From: Halospina sp048013405
Lineage (GTDB): Bacteria > Pseudomonadota > Gammaproteobacteria > Pseudomonadales > Oleiphilaceae
Assembly (NCBI GenBank): GCA_048013405.1
Contig: CP182108.1
Location: forward strand, 248,001 to 312,000
DNA: 64,000 bases
Direction: 5' to 3'
The number at the start of each line of letters is the position of its first letter. Within the stretch, counting starts at the first letter, position 1. The notes beneath the pieces are model-generated. The model was not told the origin of the DNA. It worked only from the letters and a program-made list of their open reading frames with translations, and did not search any database. Positions 54,662 through 63,486 of this stretch are shown here, in pieces. The position numbers and the translations under genes were made by a program.

Positions 54662-55156
54662 TCACCAGCGGGCCTTATCCCACATTTCGGGGTTGGCCCA
54701 GTTTTGCGGATTGTTCCATTCCCGCACGTAATTGTAGGTGTCCAGATCATAGGCGAACAGGGTGGCGTTCACCGGCTCCACGTAGTGGTACAGGCGTGTG
54801 AATCCCATGCCGATGAAGTCCTGGAATCGCCAGGGGCTATCATCCTGGACGAGGACGGCGATGCGGGTGGCGCCCATGTTGCGCAGCTGGCCCAGAAGCT
54901 GTTGGCCGCGGGATTGCGGCAGTTGCTCCAGGGTATCCGTGATCAGCGCCAGGTCGAAAAGATGGGGAAGCGGGAAAGCGCTGTCAGGCGCTTCCGGGGG
55001 CAGACGCAGGCACTGGGCCTGATCGGGGCGCTGGGGCCAGTGCTGTAGGCACTGCTCGGCAAGTCCGGCGCTGTGGACCACGGATGCCGGTTGGTAGTGC
55101 TCAAGAATGAGGGCCAGGTCGCTGGCGGGGTTATAGCCGTTGGCGTCAGTCTGCAT
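54662..55156 (-). CDS. DUF6231-like protein, possible methyltransferase fold
   Basis: A 164-residue soluble protein. A segment reading FDLALITDTLEQLPQSRGQQLLGQL resembles the post-motif region of class I SAM-dependent methyltransferases, but I see no clear glycine-rich motif I. The C-terminus is Asn, Trp and Tyr-rich (EWNNPQNWANPEMWDKARW). I recall the family as DUF6231. It follows dnaE2 by 20 bases and precedes acyP by 15, on the same strand. Confidence 0.6.
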   Translation of the reverse strand: MQTDANGYNPASDLALILEHYQPASVVHSAGLAEQCLQHWPQRPDQAQCLRLPPEAPDSAFPLPHLFDLALITDTLEQLPQSRGQQLLGQLRNMGATRIAVLVQDDSPWRFQDFIGMGFTRLYHYVEPVNATLFAYDLDTYNYVREWNNPQNWANPEMWDKARW

Positions 55157-55176
55157 GGAGGCCTCGTGGGCTGATA

Positions 55177-58100
55177 TTACCGGAAGTCTCGGCTGCTGAT
55201 GCTGAGCCTGTCAATGAGGTGGCTGAGGTCGGTCAGTCGGCCGGCGATCACGTGGATGACGCCCTCGTGGCGCTCCAGGGTGCCCCGAACCTGCAGCAGC
55301 CGCGCGTTGAGCAGGGGGCGGCGCTGGCAGCGGGCGGTGTCGGGCCAGACCACCACGTTGATGTTGCCGGTTTCATCCTCAAGCGTCACGAAGGTGACGC
55401 CGGCGGCGGAACCAGGGCGCTGGCGCCCGGTTACCAGCCCCGAAACGGCCAGGGGGCGGCCGCTTTCAGCGGTTTCAAGATCCGCGGCCCGCAGGCAGTG
55501 GCGGAGCTGGCCCGCTGTCCGCAGCTGGGCCAGCGGGTGGCGTTCCAGCGAGAGCCCGAGGCTGGCGTAGTCTTCGTGGGTTCGCTGAGCTTCATCGGGT
55601 GCCGGCATGCGGGATCGGGACTCCGGTAGCGTCGGCGTCCCGTTTCCGGCCAGTGGCAGGGACTGATCGGGTTCCAGTAGATCCCAGCGTGCCTGGTGGC
55701 GGTTGCCGCTGAGCGATGCCAGGGCGCCGCTGGTGGCCAGGGTTTCCAGCTCGGCCTGGCCCAGCCCCGTGCACCGGCGCAGTTCCGCCAGGCTGGTGTA
55801 GCCGTTGGCGGGGCGGCATTCGGTAACGCGCAGGGCTGTTTCCCGGGCGAGGCCGTCGATCAGGCGCAGGCCCAGCCGCACGGCGGGGGCACTGCCGTCG
55901 TCTTCCAGCTGATGGGCTTCGTGGCTTTGGTTGATGTCCACCGGCCGGACCTCAACACCTGCGCGCTGGGCGTTCTGGACCAGCTGTGAGGGTGAGTAGA
56001 ACCCCATGGGCTGGCTGTTGAGTAGCGCGCACAGAAAGGCGGCCGGGTGGTGGCACTTGAGCCAGGCGCTGACGTAGACCAGAAGGGCAAAGCTGGCAGC
56101 ATGGGACTCCGGGAAGCCGTAACCGCCAAACCCCTTCATCTGACGGTACAGGTTTTCAGCGAATTCAGTGCTGTAGCCGTTATGGTTCATGCCATCAATG
56201 AGCTTGTCGCGGAAACGGGAGAGATCCCCGTGGCGCTTCCAGGCGGCCATGGCCCGGCGCAGCTGGTCGGCCTCGCCGGCGCTGAACCCGGCTGCCACCA
56301 TGGCCAGCCGGATGACCTGTTCCTGGAAGATGGGCACGCCCAGGGTGGGCCCGAGTACCTCGCGGATGCGCTCGTCCGCGTAGGGCACATCCTCCGGCGC
56401 CTTCCGGCGCTGCAGGTAGGGATGAACCATATTGCCCTGTATCGGGCCGGGGCGCACGATGGCCACCTCGACCACCAGGTCGTAATAGCATTGCGGCTGG
56501 AGCCTCGGCAGCATGCTCATCTGGGCCCGGGATTCCACCTGGAACACGCCCATGCTGTGTCCCTTCTGGAGCATCCGGTAAACCTCCGGGCATTCCGGCG
56601 GCACCTCAGCCAGGCGGGCGGGACCACCCCGTTCGCCCACCAGTGCCAGGGCCTTGCGGATGGCCGTAAGCATGCCCAGTGACAGCACGTCCACCTTGAG
56701 CAAGCCCAGGGCTTCCAGGTCGTCCTTGTCCCACTGAATAACAGTGCGGTCAGCCATGGCGGCGTTCTCCACCGGGACCAGGTCGGCGACCCGCTCCGAG
56801 GCAATAACGAACCCGCCGACGTGCTGGGACAGATGGCGGGGGAAGCCGATGAGGTCGCGCGCCAGCGGCACCAGGTGACGGGCCGGGCCCTGGTCGTCCA
56901 GCAGGCCCTTGCGGTGCAGTTGCTGTTCCCAGTCATCCTCGCCGTCGCGCCAGTCGATGCCCTGGACCAGTTGCTCGATGTGCGCGGGGTCCAGCCCAAG
57001 GGCCTTGCCGGCGTCACGCAGGGCGCTGCGCGGGCGGTAGCAGATGACGGTGGCGGCCAGGGCGGCACGCTCGCGGCCGTACTTGCGGTAGATGTACTGG
57101 ATAACCTCTTCGCGGCGCTCATGCTCGAAGTCCACGTCAATGTCCGGTGGCTCATCCCGCTCTTTCGAAATGAAGCGTTCCAGCAGCAGATTGACCCGCC
57201 TGGGATCCACCTCGGTAATGCCCAGGCAATAGCAGACCACGGAGTTGGCGGCTGATCCACGCCCCTGGCAGAGGATGCCCCGCTGGCGCGCGAACCGGAC
57301 CATGTCATGGATGGTCAGGAAGAAGGGTTCGTAAGCCAGGGACTCGATCAGCTCAAGCTCGTGCTCCAGCTGTCGGCTAATGACATCCGGTACACCATCC
57401 GGAAAACGCCAGTGCCGGCCCTGGGCCACCTGTTCCCGCAGCCAGCTGATGGGGGTGTGGCCCTCGGGGACCAGTTCCCCGGGGTATTCGTAGCGCAATT
57501 CATCGAGCCCGAAATCGCATTGCTGGAGTACATTCAGGGTCTCTTCGACCCAGGCGGCCGGAAAAAGGCGCTGCAGACGCTCAAGTGGGCGGAGGTAGGC
57601 CTCGGCGTTGCTATGGAGGTGATCAGCGGCTTCCGGCAGGGAACGTCCCAGGCGGATGGCGGTGACCAGATCCTGCAGGGGCTTGCGCCGGCGCTGATGC
57701 ATCAGGACGTTGCCTGTGGCCACGACTGCGGAACCCAGCCGGCCCGAAAGCTGTTGCAGCCAGCGCAGGCGCTGACGGTCATCCTGGGCCAGGGGCCTTT
57801 CGGCCATGAGCCGCAGGCCGGGGAACAGCTTCAGGAGCTGAAAGCCGTTGTCCGCATCGGTGTGGTTGAATCCAGGACGCCACAAGGCCAGACAGCGGTC
57901 ACGGCACAGTTCCAGATCTTCGAACCAGAGCTGGTAATGGCCTTTGTCACCGCGCCGCCGTCCCCGGGTGATGAGCTGGCTGAGCGCGGCGTAGCCCTGG
58001 CGGTCCGGGGCGATCAGAACCAGGGTGCCGGGCAGGTCCTGCAGCCTGAATTCGCTGCCGATCAGCAGGGTCAAAGCCAGTGACCGGGCCCTGGCATGGG

Positions 58101-58254
58101 CCCGGACAACGCCAGCCAGCGAGCATTCATCCGTCAGCGCCAGGGCCTGGTAGCCCAGCCGTTCGGCTTCCTCGACCAGCTCCTCCGGATGTGAGGCGCC
58201 GCGCAGGAAGCTGAAGTTGCTCATGCAATGGAGTTCAGCGTAATCGATTGTCAT
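55177..58254 (-). CDS. dnaE2: Error-prone DNA polymerase DnaE2
   Basis: Translesion C-family polymerase that works with ImuA and ImuB. The ATG at 58254 (MTIDYAELHCMSNFS) shares ATGA with the imuB stop and gives 1025 residues. The PHP domain covers about 5-280, and the catalytic acids are in PDIDVDFEHERREE (Asp371, 373 and 375). The finger/thumb region (KDDLEALGLLKVDVLSLGML) and an OB-fold domain at the C-terminus (about 920-1010) follow. SOS-regulated through the imuA operator. Confidence 0.95.
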   Translation of the reverse strand: MTIDYAELHCMSNFSFLRGASHPEELVEEAERLGYQALALTDECSLAGVVRAHARARSLALTLLIGSEFRLQDLPGTLVLIAPDRQGYAALSQLITRGRRRGDKGHYQLWFEDLELCRDRCLALWRPGFNHTDADNGFQLLKLFPGLRLMAERPLAQDDRQRLRWLQQLSGRLGSAVVATGNVLMHQRRRKPLQDLVTAIRLGRSLPEAADHLHSNAEAYLRPLERLQRLFPAAWVEETLNVLQQCDFGLDELRYEYPGELVPEGHTPISWLREQVAQGRHWRFPDGVPDVISRQLEHELELIESLAYEPFFLTIHDMVRFARQRGILCQGRGSAANSVVCYCLGITEVDPRRVNLLLERFISKERDEPPDIDVDFEHERREEVIQYIYRKYGRERAALAATVICYRPRSALRDAGKALGLDPAHIEQLVQGIDWRDGEDDWEQQLHRKGLLDDQGPARHLVPLARDLIGFPRHLSQHVGGFVIASERVADLVPVENAAMADRTVIQWDKDDLEALGLLKVDVLSLGMLTAIRKALALVGERGGPARLAEVPPECPEVYRMLQKGHSMGVFQVESRAQMSMLPRLQPQCYYDLVVEVAIVRPGPIQGNMVHPYLQRRKAPEDVPYADERIREVLGPTLGVPIFQEQVIRLAMVAAGFSAGEADQLRRAMAAWKRHGDLSRFRDKLIDGMNHNGYSTEFAENLYRQMKGFGGYGFPESHAASFALLVYVSAWLKCHHPAAFLCALLNSQPMGFYSPSQLVQNAQRAGVEVRPVDINQSHEAHQLEDDGSAPAVRLGLRLIDGLARETALRVTECRPANGYTSLAELRRCTGLGQAELETLATSGALASLSGNRHQARWDLLEPDQSLPLAGNGTPTLPESRSRMPAPDEAQRTHEDYASLGLSLERHPLAQLRTAGQLRHCLRAADLETAESGRPLAVSGLVTGRQRPGSAAGVTFVTLEDETGNINVVVWPDTARCQRRPLLNARLLQVRGTLERHEGVIHVIAGRLTDLSHLIDRLSISSRDFR

Positions 58255-59654
58255 CCGAACCAGCCGTGAATGAACCACTGATTCCGTTGGTCGCGGAACA
58301 ACCAGGCACGCTGGCCGCTGTCCAGCAGGGCGATGTAGTAGTCGCGGCGTACGTAGTCGCCGTCCCACCAGCCGCCCTGGATGCGCTCAGGTCCATTGAG
58401 CCAGCGCACGGGGGGACGCTTCAGCTGTTGCGGCGGTTGCTGCAGCCACAGGGGGCGTGCCGGTCCGGAGTGCGGAGCCTCGGTGCGGCTCTGACCTTGC
58501 ACGGGCTGCCAGTGGGCGCAGCGCTCCGGGCGTGGATCCGGGCGCTTGGCGGGGCACTGGATGCTGTTCCGTCCCAGTCGCGCATTCAGGCGGTGCAGCA
58601 GGGACTGGCGGGCCTGCTGCCGGGTCTCGCCGTTGTCGAAGAGGTCGTCGCTGGCGGTCACGTCATTGGCGACGGTGCGGTTGGTTGCAAGAGACAGGGC
58701 CCGCACATCGTCGGGCAGGTTGCATGATGCCAGGCGCAGCAGGGCCAGCTCCAGGAAGGCTTCTGGGCGCCATTCGCCCTGGCGGGTTTCCAGTACCAGC
58801 GGTGTTGGGGGGTGATCGGGATGGTGGAGCGTGAGTTCAAGCCGGTCACAGAGCTGCTGGTATTGGCGCAGAAAGGCTTCCAGGGCTGCCAGAAGGTGTT
58901 CCAGCGGCCCCCGCAGTTGATTGGTGTCGCGGGTCTCCTGGTTCAGGGTCAAGCTCTGGTGGAACCCCGCTTGGGGATGGAACTCCTGGACGGGATCACC
59001 GGCTTGCCCCAGGGTCCGCTGAAGGTCGTTGTACAGCTCCGGCCCCAGGCGGCTGGTCAGCTCCGCAGGGCAGCACGCGATCAGGTCCTCCAGGCGCTGG
59101 AGCCCCATACGGACCAGCCTCTGGCGAACCGTTCGGGGCCAGTCCATGGCCGTAACCGGTAGCTGGCGCAGGGCCTGGTGCATGGTTCCCGGCTCACGGG
59201 TGCATACCTGGGTGCCGTGGCGCGCCAGCAGCCGGGCCATGCGCGGGGTGGTGCCCGTGGCCATGAGACTGTTCAGGCCATGCTGGGCCAGGTGCTGTTC
59301 CAGCCTGGAGGCCAGGTCCGTCGGTTCCGGGTACAGGTGGGTCAGCCGATCGGCCCGGATTACCAGCCCATCCGGCGGCCACAACACCAGCGGGGAAGCC
59401 AGCCGGTAGAGTTGCTCCGCCAGCTGCTCCAGACGTTCTGACTGTTGGCTTTCGCTGTAAGGAACGAGGGCCAGTTCCGGGCACAGGGCACGGGCCGTGG
59501 CCATGGACTGGCCCGCCTGGACACCCGTCTGTTGGGCCTGTTCGCCTGGCTGCCGGATAACCGGTGGTGTCCCCGTGGTCAGCGCCATGGGCGTGGCGTT
59601 GTGGTGATGCTGGTCCAGCAGCAGCGAGGGCAGGTGCAGGTACAGCCACAGCAT
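58251..59654 (-). CDS. imuB: ImuB, inactive Y-family polymerase-like protein
   Basis: ImuB recruits DnaE2 to the beta clamp and is not itself a polymerase. The 467-residue Y-family fold lacks the catalytic acids: the first motif reads LWLYLHLPSLLLDQ and the usual SIDE-type motif is replaced by VIRADRLTHLYPEP. The C-terminal tail is Trp, Gly and Phe-rich. The gene overlaps dnaE2 at its end and starts 5 bases after imuA. Confidence 0.92.
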   Translation of the reverse strand: MLWLYLHLPSLLLDQHHHNATPMALTTGTPPVIRQPGEQAQQTGVQAGQSMATARALCPELALVPYSESQQSERLEQLAEQLYRLASPLVLWPPDGLVIRADRLTHLYPEPTDLASRLEQHLAQHGLNSLMATGTTPRMARLLARHGTQVCTREPGTMHQALRQLPVTAMDWPRTVRQRLVRMGLQRLEDLIACCPAELTSRLGPELYNDLQRTLGQAGDPVQEFHPQAGFHQSLTLNQETRDTNQLRGPLEHLLAALEAFLRQYQQLCDRLELTLHHPDHPPTPLVLETRQGEWRPEAFLELALLRLASCNLPDDVRALSLATNRTVANDVTASDDLFDNGETRQQARQSLLHRLNARLGRNSIQCPAKRPDPRPERCAHWQPVQGQSRTEAPHSGPARPLWLQQPPQQLKRPPVRWLNGPERIQGGWWDGDYVRRDYYIALLDSGQRAWLFRDQRNQWFIHGWFG

Positions 59655-59659
59655 TGGGG

Positions 59660-60307
59660 TTACACCGGCTGATGATGGGTAATGGCAGGCAGCTGAAGGG
59701 TCCGGGTGCCTGCCTGTCCGCCCCGTTGGCGCTGTAGTGTGACCTGCAGCCGGTTTTCCCCGGGCACCGGTTCAACGCTCAGGCGCAGCGGGGCGGGTGA
59801 AGCCTGGCCGGCCCCTGCCTCCGGGATGAGCATTACGCCCAGGACCTGGCTGTCTTCCAGCGCCAGCTGGAGCCTGCGGAGTGCTGCCGGATCACGCCGG
59901 CGGCTCCAGCCCATGACCATGCCAGAAGCACTGCTGCCCAGAAGCTGTTCCAGGGTCCACAGGTGGTCCGCACGGCTTGCGGTGCGGACCATGAAGCAGT
60001 GCGCCAGCGCCAGACCCAGTCCTTCCAGTCCCGGCGGATAGGGGGCGTGAGGCGGGTCCACCCAGAACAGTGCCGCGCCGTTATCGGTGCACTGACGCAT
60101 GGCATGGGCAAACAGCTGCAGCTCGCCGATGCCGTTAAAGGGGCAGTGGCACTCGATCAGGGCCCCCAGGGGCCAGCCACTGCTTGCCAGCAACTGATCC
60201 AGGGCCTCAAAGCCACTGGGTACGCCCCGGGAATGGGCAGCCTTGTGCTGGCTGGCACGCCACAGGCGGGGGTCCTGTTCAAGCTGTGTGGGGGTATGGA
60301 GAGCCAT
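59660..60307 (-). CDS. imuA: ImuA, SOS mutasome accessory protein
   Basis: ImuA is a RecA-fold cofactor of the ImuB-DnaE2 mutasome. The ATG at 60307 (MALHTPTQL) has GAGGT 5 bases upstream; a GTG two codons earlier is also in frame. The 215-residue protein has a P-loop-like region near GWPLGALIECHCPFNGIGEL (about 47-66) and a RecA-type core. First gene of the operon, with a LexA box 12 bases upstream. Confidence 0.92.
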   Translation of the reverse strand: MALHTPTQLEQDPRLWRASQHKAAHSRGVPSGFEALDQLLASSGWPLGALIECHCPFNGIGELQLFAHAMRQCTDNGAALFWVDPPHAPYPPGLEGLGLALAHCFMVRTASRADHLWTLEQLLGSSASGMVMGWSRRRDPAALRRLQLALEDSQVLGVMLIPEAGAGQASPAPLRLSVEPVPGENRLQVTLQRQRGGQAGTRTLQLPAITHHQPV

Positions 60308-60318
60308 TGCCACCTCGA

Positions 60319-60338
60319 TACTGTCTTTATATACAGTA
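60319..60338 (-). promoter_or_regulatory. LexA box of imuA-imuB-dnaE2
   Basis: CTGTCTTTATATACAG (60321-60336) flanked by TA on each side, matching the full 20-base E. coli-type consensus closely. It overlaps the expected promoter of imuA. Confidence 0.93.
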
Positions 60339-60385
60339 TAAGGACTTTGGCGGTGGCCGGCAATGCAGAGAGTACTTCAGCCGGG

Positions 60386-60437
60386 AACCAGGGATGATGG
60401 TTCCATGAGAATTGTCATGGAACCATCATCCCTGGTT
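60386..60437. repeat. Perfect 23-bp inverted repeat with 6-base loop
   Basis: The arms are 60386-60408 and 60415-60437, the loop is GAATTG. Pairing is perfect over all 23 positions and stops sharply at both ends. No T-run follows on either strand, so it does not look like an ordinary terminator, and both flanking genes run away from it. Confidence 0.95.
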
Positions 60438-60691
60438 GCGGTATAAAGTGCACACTGCCCACAATCATTACGAGCGCCTTTCATGAGGGTGAATGACGGG
60501 GTTATGATTCAATCGTGGCCCATTCCGTAACCCGGAACCGGGATCCATGACCAGTCTCACAAAATAGCCTTAAATGTCTGAAATATAGGACTGTTTTGTG
60601 TTTCCTGTACTGTTGCGTGAAGGCCTCTTCTTGATTTTTCCGGCCTGGAGCCGGAACCGAATCCATTCAGGCGGTATTGTTGGAGCATTCT

Positions 60692-62218
60692 ATGAGGGAA
60701 TGGATCGCCAACCTGGTTTTCCGGATGATGGCGCTGGTGGGCCTGAGAACCTTCAACGCCCAGTTTCTTGTATCCTTTATCCTGATTTTCGTGCTGTTGG
60801 CCGGGCTTGCCGTGAGCCTTTGGCGTAACCTCGAACCAACCCCCGAGGCTGTTGGCGTTGTGGCCACCGCCTCGCAACAACTCAGGGCTATCAATGAGCG
60901 TGTGCTCAAGGGCGACGCCGGCGCTGAGCGTAAGCTGGCGGAACTGGAGCGTACGCTGGAACCGTTGCTGGCTGATAATGCGTTCAGCGCGCTCAATGCC
61001 CCATGGCGCGAGTACCAGCGCATGGTTGGGGGAACCGGAGACAAACCGCAACCGGCTGAGGTTATGCGCAGCGCCGCAGCGTTGCGCGAGGCCCTGGCCA
61101 CCGGGGCCGAAACCGTCCTTCGCACCGATACCCAGAGCCGGCAGCAGGCAGCCATGGCGGGCATGGTCCTGCTGGTGATGATGGTCGGCATGCTGGTGGT
61201 TGGCCGGATCTACGGCAATTTCCATTTCATGGAGCAGATGGAGCGATTGCGCTGGAACCTGCGCCAGGTGGCCGATGGAGATTTCTCAGAGACCCTTTCC
61301 ATCGAGATCCGCGAGAACGAAGTGGGTGAAATGCTGGAGGCGTACAATCTGATGGTGGCCCATGTGGGCGATCTGCTGCGCCAGATAGATGCCGCCACGG
61401 CCTCGGCGGAAACCAGTGTGCAGCAGGTGCTGGATGTGACCGCCAAGACCCATGAGGGCGCGGACCGCCAGAGCCGGGAGGTGAGCGAGGCCGCCACAGC
61501 CGTGAACCAGATGGCCTCCTCCATTCAGGATGTATCCGGGAATGCCCAGAGTGCTGCCAGCCATGCCCATGAAGCGGCGGAGTCAGCGCGGGAGGGGGAC
61601 AGCGTGGCACGGGATGCCCGTGACCGCATCGGCCACCTTGATACCCGCTTTGCGGAAACCGCCCGGACCATGGAAAGCCTGCAGCAGGATGCCGAGGATG
61701 TGAGCAAGGTGCTCAGCATGATCCGGGAGATTGCCGACCAGACCAACCTGCTGGCGCTGAACGCTGCCATTGAGGCTGCACGTGCTGGTGAATCCGGTCG
61801 CGGCTTTGCCGTGGTGGCGGATGAGGTTCGCAACCTGGCCCAGCGCACCCAGGATTCCACCAATCAGGTTCAGGAGACGATTGAGCGTCTCCAGCAACAG
61901 GTCCAGACCCTGGTCACTGAAAGTGAGGCCAGTGCCACGGCCAGCCGGGAAAGCGTGGATTCGGTGAGCCAGACCTCTGAGGCCATTCGTCGCGTGATGG
62001 AAGCCATTGGCCAGATCCAGGGGATGAACGACCAGATTGCGGCGGCCGTGGAACAGCAGAGCCAGGTGTCGGATGATATCAGCCAGCGGATGGGGGCTGT
62101 GTCGGAAGTGGCCGAACAGACGGATAAGGACGCTGGCCAGACGGTGGATTCGGCACGGGCCATACAGCAGCAGCTGGATCAGCTGCGCACAACCATGGGC
62201 CGCTTCCGGATTCAGTGA
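60692..62218 (+). CDS. Methyl-accepting chemotaxis protein
   Basis: Membrane chemoreceptor of 508 residues from the ATG at 60692, with GGAG upstream. It has a first membrane helix (about 23-44, AQFLVSFILIFVLLAGLAVS), a periplasmic domain of only about 105 residues (probably helical), a second membrane helix (about 154-172), a HAMP domain (about 175-230) and a signalling domain whose hairpin tip reads IREIADQTNLLALNAAIEAARAGESGRGFAVVADEVRNLA split in two. The end lacks a NWETF-type pentapeptide. The ligand is unknown. Confidence 0.93.
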   Translation: MREWIANLVFRMMALVGLRTFNAQFLVSFILIFVLLAGLAVSLWRNLEPTPEAVGVVATASQQLRAINERVLKGDAGAERKLAELERTLEPLLADNAFSALNAPWREYQRMVGGTGDKPQPAEVMRSAAALREALATGAETVLRTDTQSRQQAAMAGMVLLVMMVGMLVVGRIYGNFHFMEQMERLRWNLRQVADGDFSETLSIEIRENEVGEMLEAYNLMVAHVGDLLRQIDAATASAETSVQQVLDVTAKTHEGADRQSREVSEAATAVNQMASSIQDVSGNAQSAASHAHEAAESAREGDSVARDARDRIGHLDTRFAETARTMESLQQDAEDVSKVLSMIREIADQTNLLALNAAIEAARAGESGRGFAVVADEVRNLAQRTQDSTNQVQETIERLQQQVQTLVTESEASATASRESVDSVSQTSEAIRRVMEAIGQIQGMNDQIAAAVEQQSQVSDDISQRMGAVSEVAEQTDKDAGQTVDSARAIQQQLDQLRTTMGRFRIQ

Positions 62219-62523
62219 CCGCGGATGCGCTTGCGCAGACGGCGCCAGCGGGTGATCAGCCAGTCCATCACCGTGGGGCGGTCATCAATGGCCTCGGTCT
62301 CATCATGATGGGGCCGGGTGGGGTCGGATTCATCCGCGTCGGTTTCCACTTCCACGCCATAACGCTCACTGGCGTGCTCCCACTCTTCCCAGTCGTGCGG
62401 GGTACCGGCATTCGGTTGATGGAGACGCACCGCACGTTCCCAGGCATTCTCCTGAAGGGAGTGCTCCCTTTCCTCGTCTGAGGAATCCAGGCCGTATTTT
62501 CTCAGGAACTCGTCAGGCTTCAA
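62212..62523 (-). CDS. Small acidic protein of unknown function
   Basis: A 103-residue soluble protein. No ATG is present; the TTG at 62523 is preceded by GGAGG at a good distance, so I take it as the start. The protein is rich in Glu, Asp, Arg and Trp, with an N-terminal helix (DEFLRKYGLDSSDEE), a middle part with WEEWEHASERYG and a basic C-terminus (ITRWRRLRKRIRGH). It converges on the chemoreceptor gene with a 7-base overlap. I do not recognise the family. Confidence 0.6.
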   Translation of the reverse strand: MKPDEFLRKYGLDSSDEEREHSLQENAWERAVRLHQPNAGTPHDWEEWEHASERYGVEVETDADESDPTRPHHDETEAIDDRPTVMDWLITRWRRLRKRIRGH

Positions 62524-62587
62524 TGGCGCCTCCGGCTACCGTTCACCGTAACCACCAGTGTAACGGTAACCATCGGCGCTGCCATCA

Positions 62588-63364
62588 TTATTGTTCCACG
62601 AAAGCGCGCTCGATCACGAAATGGCCCTGGTGGCCCTGCTTGGCTTCCTGGAAGCCCCGTTCTGTGAGGATCGACACCATGTCCTTGAGCAGTCCGGGAC
62701 TGCCACAGACCATGAAACGGTCTTCTTCGAGGCTCAGATCGGGCATGCCCAGGTTGCGCGTCAGGTCCCCGCTTTCGATCAGGTCGGTCACGCGCCCCTG
62801 GTTGTGGAAGTCCTCACGGGTGACCGTCGGGTAGTAGGTGAGCTGGTCCCGGATCATGTCACCCAGGTATTCGTGCCGCGGCAACTCACTGGTGATGGCC
62901 TCATGGTAGGCCAGCTCATCCACGTAACGTACGCCGTGGACCAGGATGACGTTCTGGAACTGCTCGTAGACCTCCGGATCCTTGATGATGCTCAGGAAGG
63001 GAGCCAGTCCGGTCCCCGTGCCAACCAGGTAAAGATTGCGCCCGGGGAGCAGGTTGCCCGCGATCAGCGTGCCCGTGGGCTTCTGCCCCACCAGGATCTC
63101 GTCGCCCACCTCCAGGTGCTGGAGGCGTGAGGTGAGCGGGCCGTCCTGGACCTTGATGCTGAAGAACTCCAGCGTGTCCTCGTGGTTGGCACTCGCCATG
63201 CTGTAGGCGCGCATGAGCGGCTTGCCCTCCTCCAGCTGCAACCCGATCATGGTGAACTGGCCGTTCTTGAACCGGAATGACGGATCCCGTGTGGTGCGGA
63301 AGCTGAACAGGTCGTCTGTCCAGTGGTGTACGTCCAGTACTTTTTCCACATTGTATTTGCCCAT
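62588..63364 (-). CDS. fpr: Ferredoxin-NADP reductase Fpr
   Basis: Flavoprotein that moves electrons between NADPH and ferredoxin or flavodoxin, used in oxidative stress and iron-sulfur metabolism. The 258-residue protein has the FAD-binding motif RAYSMAS (about 53-59), the NADPH-binding GTGTGLAPF (about 112-120) and CGSP (about 222-225), and a C-terminal end AFVEQ that is close to the flavin. It is divergent from a LysR regulator, as with fpr and finR in Pseudomonas. Confidence 0.95.
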   Translation of the reverse strand: MGKYNVEKVLDVHHWTDDLFSFRTTRDPSFRFKNGQFTMIGLQLEEGKPLMRAYSMASANHEDTLEFFSIKVQDGPLTSRLQHLEVGDEILVGQKPTGTLIAGNLLPGRNLYLVGTGTGLAPFLSIIKDPEVYEQFQNVILVHGVRYVDELAYHEAITSELPRHEYLGDMIRDQLTYYPTVTREDFHNQGRVTDLIESGDLTRNLGMPDLSLEEDRFMVCGSPGLLKDMVSILTERGFQEAKQGHQGHFVIERAFVEQ

Positions 63365-63439
63365 GAAATCTACCTCACTGGTGGCTTACCGGGTGAATGG
63401 GCGCAGGCCGTTGCCTGGTTGGAACCCAGTGTTTAATGT

Positions 63440-63481
63440 ATTGGTTCAATGAATGAGTCAATTGATTTTTATCGGAACAAT
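63440..63481. promoter_or_regulatory. Possible LysR-type operator between fpr and finR
   Basis: Two dyads, ATTG-N3-CAAT (63440-63450) and ATTG-N13-CAAT (63461-63481), lie in the divergent gap just before finR. Their half-sites resemble LysR-family operators, but the spacing is not standard, so this is tentative. Confidence 0.35.
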
Positions 63482-63486
63482 CGATT

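Larger units (their letters stand above)
60308..60691. other. Divergent gap between imuA and the chemoreceptor gene
   Basis: 384 bases without a gene. It contains the imuA LexA box (60319-60338), the long inverted repeat (60386-60437), a small CCCGG/CCGGG palindrome at about 60531-60542 and a 7-bp hairpin (60638-60656) just before the chemoreceptor start. I see no sigma-28 or sigma-54 promoter for the chemoreceptor. Confidence 0.7.
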
